Source: Hahella chejuensis KCTC 2396
GTDB lineage: Bacteria > Pseudomonadota > Gammaproteobacteria > Pseudomonadales > Oleiphilaceae
Reading direction: 5' to 3'
Assembly (NCBI RefSeq): GCF_000012985.1
Contig: NC_007645.1
Location: forward strand, 3,832,581 to 3,896,580
DNA: 64,000 nt
Part shown: in pieces, positions 17,490 through 26,841 of the stretch
Layout: every line of letters starts with the position of its first letter
Position numbering within the stretch: the stretch's first letter is position 1
Notes under the pieces: generated by a model
Databases searched by the model: none
Told to the model about the DNA's origin: nothing
Seen by the model: only the letters and a program-made list of their open reading frames with translations
Translations under genes and position numbers: made by a program

Positions 17490-18445
17490 CGGCTTCCCTT
17501 CCTTAGCCACACATCGCCGCTCCAGACGTCGAACACCAGATTGCGATGCGCCCGACCGCCCAGGTCTTCGCCCACCAATCGAAATCCATGCTGTTTGAGC
17601 AGGCGATACGCCGCTTCAATGTTTCGTTTGCTCACGTTGATTGAAGACCCTTCCAACATCGAACTGCCTCCGAATATTTTCACTTCATACTCCTGCGGTC
17701 GTGTGCGCTCCTTCCTTAAGGCGTCTACCAATAGTTGCATTGCTTCGTCCGCATAGCGTCCGTCCAATCCCTGGTTGGACGCCGCGCCGTTGCGTTGCGG
17801 AAGCATATAATGACACATGCCTCCCAGGCGCTTTTGGGGATGCCACAACACCACCGCCACACAGGAGCCAAGCAGCGTTTTCATGCGAGTGTCCGCGTCG
17901 GAGAAATACCATTCCCCCGGGTCCAGATAGACTTCCAGAATGTCCTGGGGCGCCTTGCCGGCGTCAATCATGCTGGGGGCGTCTTTCTGAATCCAGACAT
18001 CCCCGTTCCAGACATCAAACACCAGATTGCCGCTGCCGTTGTGGTCCAGCGTCAGTTTGAAGCCAAAATCATGCAACAACTTTCCCGCCTCTTTCGCCGT
18101 CTTGTCCGCGTCGGGTCCGTCGAAGACGAACAGTTTCGCCTCAAAGCGTCGCGGCGTCGCGCCGGCGCGCACCATTTCCAACTGCAACAGACTCAGCGCC
18201 GCGTCCGCATAGGCTGGGTTCAGCGTACGCCCGCCGGGTTCGTCGGCGTTCATGCGCACATTCCTGAAATGACACATGCCCCCGAGTTTCAGATGCGGGT
18301 GCCACAGGGTGATGACGCCCCCTTCCCCCAGCAGACTGCGAATGCGGGTGTCCGCCTCCGCCAGGTACAACTCCCCTGCATCCAGGAAAATCTCCAGAGG
18401 CTCTTCAGGTTTGATGGTTACGGTTTGCGATACACGGCGGGACAT
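17486..18445 (-). CDS. cheD: tandem double-domain CheD, N-terminal domain inactive
   Basis: 319 residues, about twice the usual CheD length. Two CheD domains lie in tandem (about 16-152 and 168-316), both ending 'NLVFDVW.GDVW'. The C-terminal copy has the expected catalytic set: Thr190, Cys195 in 'TLLGSCV' and His212 in 'GGMCHYML'. In the N-terminal copy the same stretch is 'SLLGEGGV', so Cys is replaced by Gly42 and Thr by Ser37, while His59 remains ('GGMCHF'). CheD deamidates receptor glutamines and binds CheC/CheX-type partners; the dead copy may keep a binding role. It overlaps the CheR 3' end by 28 bp. Confidence 0.9.
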   Translation of the reverse strand: MSRRVSQTVTIKPEEPLEIFLDAGELYLAEADTRIRSLLGEGGVITLWHPHLKLGGMCHFRNVRMNADEPGGRTLNPAYADAALSLLQLEMVRAGATPRRFEAKLFVFDGPDADKTAKEAGKLLHDFGFKLTLDHNGSGNLVFDVWNGDVWIQKDAPSMIDAGKAPQDILEVYLDPGEWYFSDADTRMKTLLGSCVAVVLWHPQKRLGGMCHYMLPQRNGAASNQGLDGRYADEAMQLLVDALRKERTRPQEYEVKIFGGSSMLEGSSINVSKRNIEAAYRLLKQHGFRLVGEDLGGRAHRNLVFDVWSGDVWLRKGSR

Positions 18446-19257
18446 ATCTGCTCAAGTTGTTCCGTCACGCCATTCAGACTTTCCGACCGGCCGATGAACA
18501 AATGACCGCCTTTGTGCAAATGTTGTATCAATTTGGCGATCAGTTGACGCTTGGTGTCAGCCTGAAAATAGATCATGACATTGCGTAAAAAAATCACGTC
18601 GAACTGCCCCACGTTGGGCAGTGTGGCGTTTAAGTTAAGATTTCTGAATTGCACGGCGCCGCGCAGTTTTTTGTTCACCAACAGATTGCCCTCCTCCGGC
18701 CCCACCCCTTTCAGGCAATAGCGCTTCAGATAGTTCGGCGGCATGTGTTGCGCCCGCTGCAGGGAATAGCATCCGCGCTTGGCGTGGGTGAGCACATCGG
18801 TGGAAATGTCGGTGGCGAGAATTTCCCAGTTCGCCTGCCCCAGCGCATCGTCCAGCAGCATAGCGATACTGTAGGGCTCTTCTCCCGTGGAGCAGGCTGC
18901 GCTCCACACCCGGAACGCCCGTCCGCGCGCGCGTTGCGGGAGAATATGTCGCTGCATGTAATCAAAGTGCTGGGGCTCGCGAAAGAAGTAGGTTTCGTTG
19001 GTGGTTAACAAATTCAGCGCAATCTGGCGCTCTTCCGCATCGGCGTCGACCAACTTCAGGTAATCGCCATAGCTCTGCAGATTGTGCGCTTGCAGGCGTT
19101 TGGCGAGGCGACCGGTGACCAGATTTTTTTTGGCGTCGGTCAAAAAGATGCCTGCCGCGTCATGCACGAAACGTTTGACGATGGCGAAGTCCCTGTCGCC
19201 GATCCGATAGAGCTCGGACTTCGGCCCAGCGTTTTCGCTAGCGACGTTTTTGACCAT
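18418..19257 (-). CDS. cheR: CheR chemoreceptor methyltransferase
   Basis: 279 residues. N-terminal helical CheR_N domain (about 20-85), then a SAM-dependent methyltransferase domain with 'FREPQHFDYM', 'VWSAACSTGEEPYSIAM' (SAM-binding loop) and 'ILATDIS'. It methylates receptor glutamates and opposes CheB. The start overlaps the CheW stop by one base (TGATG) and its end overlaps the double CheD gene, so expression is tightly coupled. Confidence 0.95.
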   Translation of the reverse strand: MVKNVASENAGPKSELYRIGDRDFAIVKRFVHDAAGIFLTDAKKNLVTGRLAKRLQAHNLQSYGDYLKLVDADAEERQIALNLLTTNETYFFREPQHFDYMQRHILPQRARGRAFRVWSAACSTGEEPYSIAMLLDDALGQANWEILATDISTDVLTHAKRGCYSLQRAQHMPPNYLKRYCLKGVGPEEGNLLVNKKLRGAVQFRNLNLNATLPNVGQFDVIFLRNVMIYFQADTKRQLIAKLIQHLHKGGHLFIGRSESLNGVTEQLEQICPAVYRKP

Positions 19258-19769
19258 CAGGCGACGCTCTCCTGCAGGACCTCCGTCAAGTGAGTGATTT
19301 CATCCACGGACAGCACTCGGTCAATATCCATGACAATGACAAAGCGGTCATCAGACTTCCACATGCCCTGAATGAAATCCACCCGGATCTTGGCGCCGAA
19401 CGCCGGCGGGGGCTGAATGTTGACCATGGGGATATCGATAACCGCACTCACGCTGTCCACGATCACGCCCATGTCCTGGTTTTCTTCTCCCGAGCCAACC
19501 TCCACGATGATAATGCAGGTGCGCCGGGTCACCTCCCTTTCGGTTTTGCCGAAACGACAGCCCAAATCAATCACCGGCACCACCCGACCGCGCAGGTTGA
19601 TCACCCCGCGGATAAACTGCGGCAAAGTGGGAATCGGCGTGATGCCGCCATACTCAATAATTTCCTTCACTCCCAGCAGGGGAATCGCATACATGTCCCC
19701 GCTCTGCATAAAAGTGAGGTACTGTTCGCTGTCCGCAGGCTGGGCGCTGGTTTCCAATGCCTGAGCCAT
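19257..19769 (-). CDS. cheW: CheW chemotaxis coupling protein
   Basis: 170 residues with a single CheW domain (about 14-160), including 'YAIPLLGVKEIIEYGGITPIP' and 'RGVINLRGRVVPVIDLG', which mark receptor and kinase contact surfaces. A strong ribosome site (AAGGAGG) precedes the ATG. It couples the receptor at 19800-21455 to the CheA at 21598-23727. The first 14 residues are a non-conserved tail. Confidence 0.95.
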   Translation of the reverse strand: MAQALETSAQPADSEQYLTFMQSGDMYAIPLLGVKEIIEYGGITPIPTLPQFIRGVINLRGRVVPVIDLGCRFGKTEREVTRRTCIIIVEVGSGEENQDMGVIVDSVSAVIDIPMVNIQPPPAFGAKIRVDFIQGMWKSDDRFVIVMDIDRVLSVDEITHLTEVLQESVA

Positions 19770-19799
19770 ATTCGCCTCCTTATTGACGCAGGGTTACGG

Positions 19800-21455
19800 T
19801 TAAAAACGGATGAAGTGCGCTTCGTCCGGCTCCGCCGCTTCCGCCGCTGGCTTGCTGACCACCCGCAAAGGCTTGACCTTGGCGGATTTTGGGGTCACAG
19901 CCTCTCTCTGCGCCGGCGCTCTCGCCGCGCTGGAAATGCTGTCGCCGAGCTTGAAGAACGCCATGATGTGCTGCAGTTGCTGCGCCTGGCTGCTCAACTC
20001 TTCCGCCGTCGCCGCCAGCTCTTCACTGGAGGAAGCGTTGCTTTGCGTCACTTGGCTGACCTGGGTCATGGCGGTGTTGACTTGCGCCACGCCGCTGGCC
20101 TGTTCAGAACTGGCGGCGGCGATTTCCTGCACCAGGCTGGCGGTTTTCACAATGGAGGGAACCAGTTCATCCAGCAAGGAGCCCGCCCGTTCGGCGCGGT
20201 CGACACTGTTGTCGGCGAGATTACTGATCTCCTGCGCGGCGGTCTGGCTGCGCTCCGCCAGTTTGCGTACTTCCGCCGCCACCACAGCGAAGCCTTTGCC
20301 GTGCTCGCCCGCCCGCGCCGCTTCGATAGCGGCGTTCAAGGCCAGCAAATTGGTCTGATAGGCGATGTCGTCAATGATTTTGATTTTGCCGGCGATGTCG
20401 CGCATGGCGGTGACGGTCGCCTGCACCGCCTGTCCGCCTTCCTGGGCTTCCTGCGACGATTTAGTGGCGATGTCCTCGGTGACTTGCGCGTTTTCGGTGT
20501 TTTGCGAAATGCTGGCGTTCATCTCCTCCATGGACGCTGTAGTCTCTTCAACGCTGGCCGCCTGTTCGCTGGCGGCCTGGGATAGCGACTGCGCCGTGGA
20601 GCTGACTTCCTCACTGGCGGAGGACAGGTTGTCCGCGGAGCTGCGCACGTCGCTGATGATATCAGTGAATTTCTCCACCATTTGCAACATGGCCGCCAGC
20701 ACCTGCCCGGTTTCATCCCGGCTGTTGACGTTAACGCTTACGTTCAAATCGCCTTCTGATAAGCGGTAGGCCACATCCGCGGCGTGTCCGAGCGGACGCG
20801 ATATGGCGCGAGAGATAATGAAGCCTAATAGCAGACCCAGTACGGCGGCGACGCCGATCACCGACAGCATCAACGTTTTGCTGGTGGCGTAGAGCTCATC
20901 GTTGGATTTGGAAGTGGACTCCGCATTTTTTTCGATCACCTTCACCAGCTCAGTCATTAGGTTATCCAACGCATCTGCTTTGGGGCGCAACGTCGTCATG
21001 GCGAAGTCAACAGATTCGCGATTGGACATCAGGCTCTCCTGTCTGACGATGTTCAACAGACGGTCCCGCAGCGGAACGAACTCCTGATAGGCGCGATCGA
21101 GATCTTTGTACAAACGTTTCGATTCTTCCGTTTCAGCAATGCTTTTGGAAATACTCAACTCCGTTTGCATGGCGGAGTCGAACTCCTGCACCGAACGCAT
21201 GAAGGCTTCGCGCTCCTCCATCGTGCTGGCCAGCATCAAATTGCGCAAAGCGCGGCTCTGGTTGAGAAGCTGGATGTTGGCTTCCTTGACGTGAGAAATG
21301 CCCAAAGTATCGCGTTGATACATCTTGGTGTCGGACTCGTTGATTTTTCCCATGTTGGAGATTCCGAGATACCCCACCACCGCTATCAGCACAAGCATCA
21401 GCAGAAAGGAGCCTATCAGCTTTACGGAGACTTTCAGATTATTAAACCAACCCAT
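19800..21455 (-). CDS. methyl-accepting chemotaxis protein, four-helix-bundle sensor
   Basis: 551 residues. TM1 at about 10-31, a periplasmic four-helix-bundle ligand domain (about 35-190) typical of 4HB_MCP, TM2 at about 193-215, HAMP, then the cytoplasmic signalling domain with hairpin tip '[23 protein letters not shown]' split over residues 365-390. The C-terminal tail is Pro/Ala-rich and lacks the NWETF-type CheR-docking pentapeptide (it ends 'DEAHFIRF'). Embedded in the operon, it is the presumed dedicated receptor; ligand unknown. GAGAGGGATC precedes the ATG. Confidence 0.93.
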   Translation of the reverse strand: MGWFNNLKVSVKLIGSFLLMLVLIAVVGYLGISNMGKINESDTKMYQRDTLGISHVKEANIQLLNQSRALRNLMLASTMEEREAFMRSVQEFDSAMQTELSISKSIAETEESKRLYKDLDRAYQEFVPLRDRLLNIVRQESLMSNRESVDFAMTTLRPKADALDNLMTELVKVIEKNAESTSKSNDELYATSKTLMLSVIGVAAVLGLLLGFIISRAISRPLGHAADVAYRLSEGDLNVSVNVNSRDETGQVLAAMLQMVEKFTDIISDVRSSADNLSSASEEVSSTAQSLSQAASEQAASVEETTASMEEMNASISQNTENAQVTEDIATKSSQEAQEGGQAVQATVTAMRDIAGKIKIIDDIAYQTNLLALNAAIEAARAGEHGKGFAVVAAEVRKLAERSQTAAQEISNLADNSVDRAERAGSLLDELVPSIVKTASLVQEIAAASSEQASGVAQVNTAMTQVSQVTQSNASSSEELAATAEELSSQAQQLQHIMAFFKLGDSISSAARAPAQREAVTPKSAKVKPLRVVSKPAAEAAEPDEAHFIRF

Positions 21456-21597
21456 GATCCCTCTCCCATGTTTCCAGTGTTTCTCTCTATGCGACGTTGG
21501 CTATGCGACGCTGGCTATGTGGCGCTGGCGGTCCTGGCTTTGTTACGGACTTTCAGTCAATGAATTCGTCCCATCGCTCATGCAAGCCATTGCGGCG

Positions 21598-23727
21598 TTA
21601 ACCCGCCGCCATTTTCCTGCCCGCAAACTGGTTCTGGGCGTGTTCCGCCCGGGTGACCAGCTCCGGTATATCCAATATCAGCCCTACATCGCCGCTGCCC
21701 AGCAGGGTGCATCCGCTGACCCACTTCAACGGCGTGAAGATATCGCCCAGGGGCTTGATGACGGTTTGCAGCTCGCCCATCAGACGATCCACCACCAGCC
21801 CCGCGCGGCGGCCGGCGTATTGCACCACCACCACGCTCTGCCGATCGGCGGGCCGCCCGTCGATGCTGAACAGTTCCCGCAGTCGCAGAAACGGCAACGC
21901 CATGCCCCGCAACCCCATGAAGTCGCCGCCGCCGTCGCCGTTCAACTCGACGCACTCATCCACGACTTCCATGGGCACCACATACTTGCTGTCCCCTACA
22001 CCCACTAAAAAACCGTTAATGATGGCCAGAGTCAGCGGTAAGCGCAGACGAATAGTAGAGCCTTTGCCCAGTTCGCTTTCCACCTCCACGCTGCCGCGCA
22101 GCTCTTCCAGGGTTTTCTTCACCGCGTCCATGCCGACGCCACGGCCGGAAACATTGGTCACCTGTTCCGCCGTGGAGAAGCCGGGTTCGAAAATGAGCTT
22201 GAAGATGTCGCCGTCGCTCATCCCTTCGCTACTGCGGATGAGTTGTTTCTCAATCGCCTTGGCGACGATTTTTTCCGGATTCATGCCGCCGCCGTCATCG
22301 CTGACTTCAATGACAATGCTGCCGCGCTCATGAAAGGCGTTCAGACGAATCACGCCGGTAGCCGCCTTGCCCCGCTCCCGGCGTAACGCATCCGATTCGA
22401 CGCCATGGTCGATGGCGTTGCGCACCAAATGGGTCAAAGGTTCGCTGATGCGCTCCACCAGGGTTTTATCGAGATCAGTGTCGCCGCCGCTGACCACCAG
22501 CCGGATATCCTTGCCAAGATCACGGGCGAGATCGCGCACGACCCGTTGAAAGCGATTGAAGGTATCGCCGATCTGCACCATGCGCAGGCTCAGGGCGCAA
22601 TCGCGCACGGCTTCGATGAAGCGGGTGGAGTTGGCGACGGATTCATGCAACACGGATTCCTGAATGCGTTCCGCCCGCACCCGCACTTCCGCGTTGGCGA
22701 TCATCAGTTCGCCGATCAGATTGATGAGGTGATCAAGCTTTTGCGCATCAACTTTGAGGAAGCTGTCCTGACGTTGTTTTTTGACTGCGCTGGCCTGTTT
22801 CTCCAGGGCGGTGCTGACGGTTTTCTCCTGCACAGCGTGGCGGGCGACCAGTATTTCTCCCAGCTTGGGCCTTTCCGGCGTGCGCTCCTGTTGTTTCAGC
22901 GCCTGCTCAAGCTCATTGCGGGTGACCGCGCCGCTATCCAGCAGAATCTCACCGAGTCGTTGGTCCTCATCCGGGGCCGCCTCGATGGCGCCGTCCCAGG
23001 AATCCGGATCACCCACCGGCGTGATGCGCACCTCACTGCTGGCGCTGACGAATTCAAACGCATCCTCAATTTCTTCTTTGGCCTGCTCGGTGATCAGGTC
23101 TATTTCGAAGGCGAGATAACAGGACTCCGGGTCCATTTCCTCCGCCGCCGGCATATGTCCGCAGAAGGTGGTGACCCGGGTCAGTTCGCCAAGGGTGGAG
23201 ATATAATGCAGGATGCTGAGAGGGTCCATGCCGTCGCGCAGCAGATCGCGACCACAGCGCAGTGAAATATGCCAGCCGCGGGCCCCATAAGCGGCTTCGC
23301 CAGCATCCTCTTCCTGAGCTGCGACCATGACGGCGCCGGGTAGATAGCGTTGCAACTGCGCCTGCAAAGCAGCGCCTTTACGCAGCAGCGCCTCTTCCAC
23401 TTCGCCGGCCAGGGAGCTTTCCACCAGTCGTCCAATCTGATCGCCGCAACTCAACAGCAGGCTGATCAGATCGCCGTCGATGTCCAGGCGGCCATCGCGA
23501 ACCGCGTCCAGCACCCCTTCCACATCGTGCGTGAAGGCGACAACATGATCCAGTCCAAACAGCCCGCCAGACCCCTTGATGGTGTGCGCAGCGCGAAACA
23601 CCGCATCCACCAGTTCCTTTTTGGCGCCCTCCTCCTCCAGGGTTAGCAGAGACTGCTCCATTTCCGCCAACAGATCTTTGCTTTCCTGGGCGAAGGCTTT
23701 TAAGGCGCCGCTGAAATCCAGGCTCAT
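21598..23727 (-). CDS. cheA: CheA chemotaxis histidine kinase
   Basis: 709 residues. N-terminal HPt domain with phospho-His48 in 'RAAHTIKGSGG', a divergent P2-like region (about 150-240), a pair of 'LGEIL' motifs (about 262-310) of a type found in accessory-system CheAs, dimerisation helices (about 320-390), HATPase with 'HLVRNAIDHGVES', 'EVSDDGGGM' and 'VSGRGVGMDAVKK', and a C-terminal CheW-like domain (about 560-700). All catalytic motifs look intact. It phosphorylates the operon's CheY, CheB and perhaps the REC-EAL protein. About 140 bp separate it from the receptor gene; a GC-rich imperfect repeat (21488-21530) lies there. Confidence 0.95.
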   Translation of the reverse strand: MSLDFSGALKAFAQESKDLLAEMEQSLLTLEEEGAKKELVDAVFRAAHTIKGSGGLFGLDHVVAFTHDVEGVLDAVRDGRLDIDGDLISLLLSCGDQIGRLVESSLAGEVEEALLRKGAALQAQLQRYLPGAVMVAAQEEDAGEAAYGARGWHISLRCGRDLLRDGMDPLSILHYISTLGELTRVTTFCGHMPAAEEMDPESCYLAFEIDLITEQAKEEIEDAFEFVSASSEVRITPVGDPDSWDGAIEAAPDEDQRLGEILLDSGAVTRNELEQALKQQERTPERPKLGEILVARHAVQEKTVSTALEKQASAVKKQRQDSFLKVDAQKLDHLINLIGELMIANAEVRVRAERIQESVLHESVANSTRFIEAVRDCALSLRMVQIGDTFNRFQRVVRDLARDLGKDIRLVVSGGDTDLDKTLVERISEPLTHLVRNAIDHGVESDALRRERGKAATGVIRLNAFHERGSIVIEVSDDGGGMNPEKIVAKAIEKQLIRSSEGMSDGDIFKLIFEPGFSTAEQVTNVSGRGVGMDAVKKTLEELRGSVEVESELGKGSTIRLRLPLTLAIINGFLVGVGDSKYVVPMEVVDECVELNGDGGGDFMGLRGMALPFLRLRELFSIDGRPADRQSVVVVQYAGRRAGLVVDRLMGELQTVIKPLGDIFTPLKWVSGCTLLGSGDVGLILDIPELVTRAEHAQNQFAGRKMAAG

Positions 23728-23950
23728 TATCCGTCTTCCCTTTCCGTGACGCAGGCTGCAGTTTGCGTCGCCGAGGTCGGTTCATCGACCAGCGCAGCGC
23801 CTGTCAGCCCGGCAAGTCTTATTCGCCATATCGGCTTATTTGTCGCCATCCGGGCGTTAGAGAAGGGCTCCTTCCCGGACCGCCGCCATGGCGGCCCTAC
23901 CGTTCGCGCTACGCCTTGGCGTAGTTTAGATTCACTCAGAATAAACCGCT

Positions 23951-24217
23951 TTATTCCAACATGTCGGCGAGTCCGGTCAGCGAGAACACTTTGTTGACCG
24001 CCTCGCTGGCGTTCACCAGTCGCGCGCCCCGATCCCGCTTGGCCAGGATCAGTAGCTGCAAACCCGCCCCGTCCAGCTCCGTCAGTTGGCTGAGATCAAT
24101 GTCGATATCCTTATGTTCAAGCAAGGGCGCTTTGGCTTCCGCCGCACAATAGATCGTCAGCTCGCCGTTCAAGGTCAGCCGGTTCTGCTCGGGGTCGTGC
24201 TGGGAGTCTATGCTCAT
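23951..24217 (-). CDS. STAS-domain protein
   Basis: 88 residues, one STAS domain. The 'LSQLTELDGAGLQLLI' stretch (about 42-57) is the usual anti-anti-sigma loop, except that the commonly phosphorylated Ser is replaced by Gly in 'DGAG'. A very strong ribosome site (GGAGGGAG) precedes the ATG. Located between CheY and CheA, as in several accessory chemosensory operons, where its role is poorly defined. About 220 bp without a recognisable gene separate it from CheA. Confidence 0.85.
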   Translation of the reverse strand: MSIDSQHDPEQNRLTLNGELTIYCAAEAKAPLLEHKDIDIDLSQLTELDGAGLQLLILAKRDRGARLVNASEAVNKVFSLTGLADMLE

Positions 24218-24248
24218 TGTGTCTCCCTCCCTGGCGGGTTACTGCGCG

Positions 24249-24617
24249 TCAGGGCAGTATCAGTTTCTGGACGGCCTTGAGCATGGCTTCAGGGCGGAAC
24301 GGTTTCACCATCCACGCCTTGGCGCCCGCCATCTGACCTTCCATTCGTTTATCTTCGGTGCTTTCGGTCGTCAGCATGATGACCGGAGTGAATTTGTATT
24401 CAGGCAGGCTTTTAAGCTCTTTGACGAAGGAGATGCCGTCCATGACGGGCATATTCACGTCGCAGACTATCAAGCTGGGCTTGGCGTCAGGCAACTTCCC
24501 CAGCGCGTCCTGGCCGTTTTCCGCCTGTATTACGTTGTAGCCTGCGGACTTGAGCGTAAGGTCCACCATTTGCCGCAGAGAGATGGAATCGTCAATGATC
24601 AGAATGGTCTTCGCCAT
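24249..24617 (-). CDS. cheY: CheY-type single-domain response regulator
   Basis: 122 residues from the ATG at 24617, which gives the standard CheY length; an upstream in-frame extension has no family support. Receiver residues are intact: Asp pair in 'IIDDS', phospho-acceptor Asp in 'LIVCDVNMPVMDG' (about residue 53), Thr in 'MLTTEST', Lys in 'MVKPFRPE'. Probable output of the CheA in this operon. Upstream, at 24742-24770, lies a weak promoter-like pair (TTGAAC, 17 bp, TATTGA on the minus strand). Confidence 0.9.
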   Translation of the reverse strand: MAKTILIIDDSISLRQMVDLTLKSAGYNVIQAENGQDALGKLPDAKPSLIVCDVNMPVMDGISFVKELKSLPEYKFTPVIMLTTESTEDKRMEGQMAGAKAWMVKPFRPEAMLKAVQKLILP

Positions 24618-24822
24618 AGCATTCGTCCATTTGCGCCGATGCGTTATTGGTCTTCCAGTCAGGGCCTGTGAATGATCCGACGTCATGGGCGCCGCCGTCG
24701 AATCATCAACAAACGCTTAAGATACCGTCCTAAATAACTAATCAATAAAAGTAGATAAAGTGTAGTTCAAAATTTAGCCATTAAATCCAGCTATGCAAGT
24801 CCCGTCCGCCTTTCGAGGCGCC

Positions 24823-26529
24823 CTAAGCCGGCGCCTTAAGTCCATTGAACAGCATGGCCGTGGCGTTGGCGGCGGGCGCCGGCTTGCTGAATAAATATCC
24901 CTGCGCTTCATGACAGCCCAGGCTGCGCAGACGCGCCAATTGGTCCACCGTTTCTATGCCTTCGGCGATAACTTTGAAGCCCATATGCTCGGCAATGGCG
25001 AGAATGGCTTTAACGATGGCGAAATCGTCGCCGGAATCACAGATATTGCTGATGAACGAGCGGTCGATCTTCAAGCGATTGAAGGGATATTTGCGCAGAT
25101 ACTCCAGATTGCTGTAGCCGGTGCCGAAATCGTCAATGGCGATGTCGAAACCCTGGCTCCACAACTCCCGCAACTGTCCTCCGCCCTTAGGGTCCATCAG
25201 ACTGGTTTCCGTCAGTTCCAGTTCGAAGTCATTGGGGGACAGGCGATAGCGGGTGAAAAGATCCACAAAGTCCTGGGTGAACTCATCCCGATGCAGTTGC
25301 ACCGGAGAAATATTTATCGCCATGCGCAGACGCTTGCCGGCGCGTTTCCATAACGCAATCTGCTGGCACACCTGCTCCATCATCCACAGGCTGATGTCGT
25401 AGATCTGTCCGTTTTCCTCCGCCAATGGAATGAAACGCGCCGGGCTGATATGGCCTTTCTCCGGGGTCTTCCAGCGCAGCAAAGCCTCAAAACCCACCAG
25501 GGACTCCTGCAGAATATCCACCTGGGGCTGGTAATAGACCTCAAATTGCTGTTCTCGCACCGCCTGAAACAACGCCCGCGACATCCACCAGCGTTCATGA
25601 TTCACTGCGTCCATCTCAGGCGCGAAGCGTTTCACTAAATTGCCGCCTTCTTTCCTGGCCTCTAATGCCGCAATTTCCGCATGATTGAACAGCACTATCC
25701 ATTCCAGCCGGGGATGGGGCGGCGGCGCATAGCCTATGGAGAATTTAAGAAAGAATTCCTGTCCCTCCACCAGAATGGGCAGACTCAACTTCTGCTGCAG
25801 CAGGCGCAAATGCGTCGCGCCTTCCTCTTCGCCAGCTTCGAGCACCACGCCAAATTTGCCGGAGCCAAGACAGCCCAGCAGCATGCCCGGCGGAAAAATA
25901 GACGACATGCGCTCCACCACGGTGCGACTGACCTGACGTTCGGACAGGTCACGGTCATGACTGCTAAGCAGGCCGATCAGGGTTTGATCCATGTCCACTT
26001 CGCAGACGCACACGCAGACGTTGGCGTTGTTTTTCTGCTTGATGAGGGTGTCGATCAACTCCATCAAAATATCTTTTTTGGGCAAGCCGGTGACGGAATC
26101 ATACTCCTCCAGCAAGCGCAGGTTTTGGTGCTGAAAATCGTGCAGTTTCTTGAGTTTGAGTAGGTTGTTCACCCGCGCCAGCAGTTCGCGCCGGTTAAAC
26201 GGTTTGCTGACGTAATCCTCCGCGCCGCATTCCAGTCCCGACACGCAGGAATCGCGGTCGGCCAGGGCCGTGAGAAGAATAATGGGGATATGTTTCCAGT
26301 GCTCCTGGGCTTTGATTTCCCGAGTCAGTTCAAACCCGGTCTTACCGGGCATCATAACGTCCAGAATAATCAAGTCCGGCTCGTAGCTGGCGACGGCGCC
26401 AATCACTTCGTTGGCGTCATTCAGAGGGATGGCGTCAAATCCTTGCGCCCGAAATATATCCGTAAGCAGTTTGGTGTTGCGCTGCTCGTCATCAACAATA
26501 AGCAGCCTGCTACCGGTGAGTGGGTGCAT
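24823..26529 (-). CDS. response regulator with degenerate GGDEF and active-looking EAL domain
   Basis: 568 residues. Receiver (about 8-122) with Asp in 'LIILDVMMPGKTG' and Lys in 'YVSKPFNR'. GGDEF-like domain (about 140-300) reads 'GSGKFGVV' where GGDEF should be, so no cyclase activity is expected. EAL domain (about 310-560) keeps 'FEALLRW', 'NISP', 'ELTETSLM', 'IDDFGTGYSNL', 'LKIDRSFI', 'EGIE' and 'QGYLFSKP', consistent with a working c-di-GMP phosphodiesterase. It is the outermost gene on the chemosensory side, about 200 bp upstream of cheY, and may join that operon or be separate. Confidence 0.9.
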   Translation of the reverse strand: MHPLTGSRLLIVDDEQRNTKLLTDIFRAQGFDAIPLNDANEVIGAVASYEPDLIILDVMMPGKTGFELTREIKAQEHWKHIPIILLTALADRDSCVSGLECGAEDYVSKPFNRRELLARVNNLLKLKKLHDFQHQNLRLLEEYDSVTGLPKKDILMELIDTLIKQKNNANVCVCVCEVDMDQTLIGLLSSHDRDLSERQVSRTVVERMSSIFPPGMLLGCLGSGKFGVVLEAGEEEGATHLRLLQQKLSLPILVEGQEFFLKFSIGYAPPPHPRLEWIVLFNHAEIAALEARKEGGNLVKRFAPEMDAVNHERWWMSRALFQAVREQQFEVYYQPQVDILQESLVGFEALLRWKTPEKGHISPARFIPLAEENGQIYDISLWMMEQVCQQIALWKRAGKRLRMAINISPVQLHRDEFTQDFVDLFTRYRLSPNDFELELTETSLMDPKGGGQLRELWSQGFDIAIDDFGTGYSNLEYLRKYPFNRLKIDRSFISNICDSGDDFAIVKAILAIAEHMGFKVIAEGIETVDQLARLRSLGCHEAQGYLFSKPAPAANATAMLFNGLKAPA

Positions 26530-26716
26530 GACTACAGGCTCCTGCCGTTGAAAGGATGAATGTTACAGAACAAGGATTCTCAGCGAAGAAAGATCCCTCT
26601 ACAGCCACGAAGGAAGAGTCTCGCATTCGGGCGTTAGCCCGGTTATTTCAGCTCCATGAGCTTCTGTCTCTTAATACAGTCCTGAATTTGATTTTTGTCA
26701 AATTAGCGGTAGCTTT

Positions 26717-26776
26717 TATAGGTATGAGGACTCAGGTATAGGTATGAAGACTCAGGTATAGGTATGGGGACTCAGG
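26717..26776. repeat. three 20-bp direct repeats
   Basis: Three head-to-tail units at 26717-26736, 26737-26756 and 26757-26776. Each is TATAGGTATG, three variable bases, then ACTCAGG. They lie in the 312-bp gap between the divergent REC-EAL and REC-kinase genes, just upstream of the latter. The period of 20 bp is about two helical turns. Confidence 0.85.
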
Positions 26777-26841
26777 GAAAGTCAGCGACGCCGACCTGCA
26801 GTCTGCGCCAGGGGCGTCGGTCTATCCGCCTGGAGGACGCA

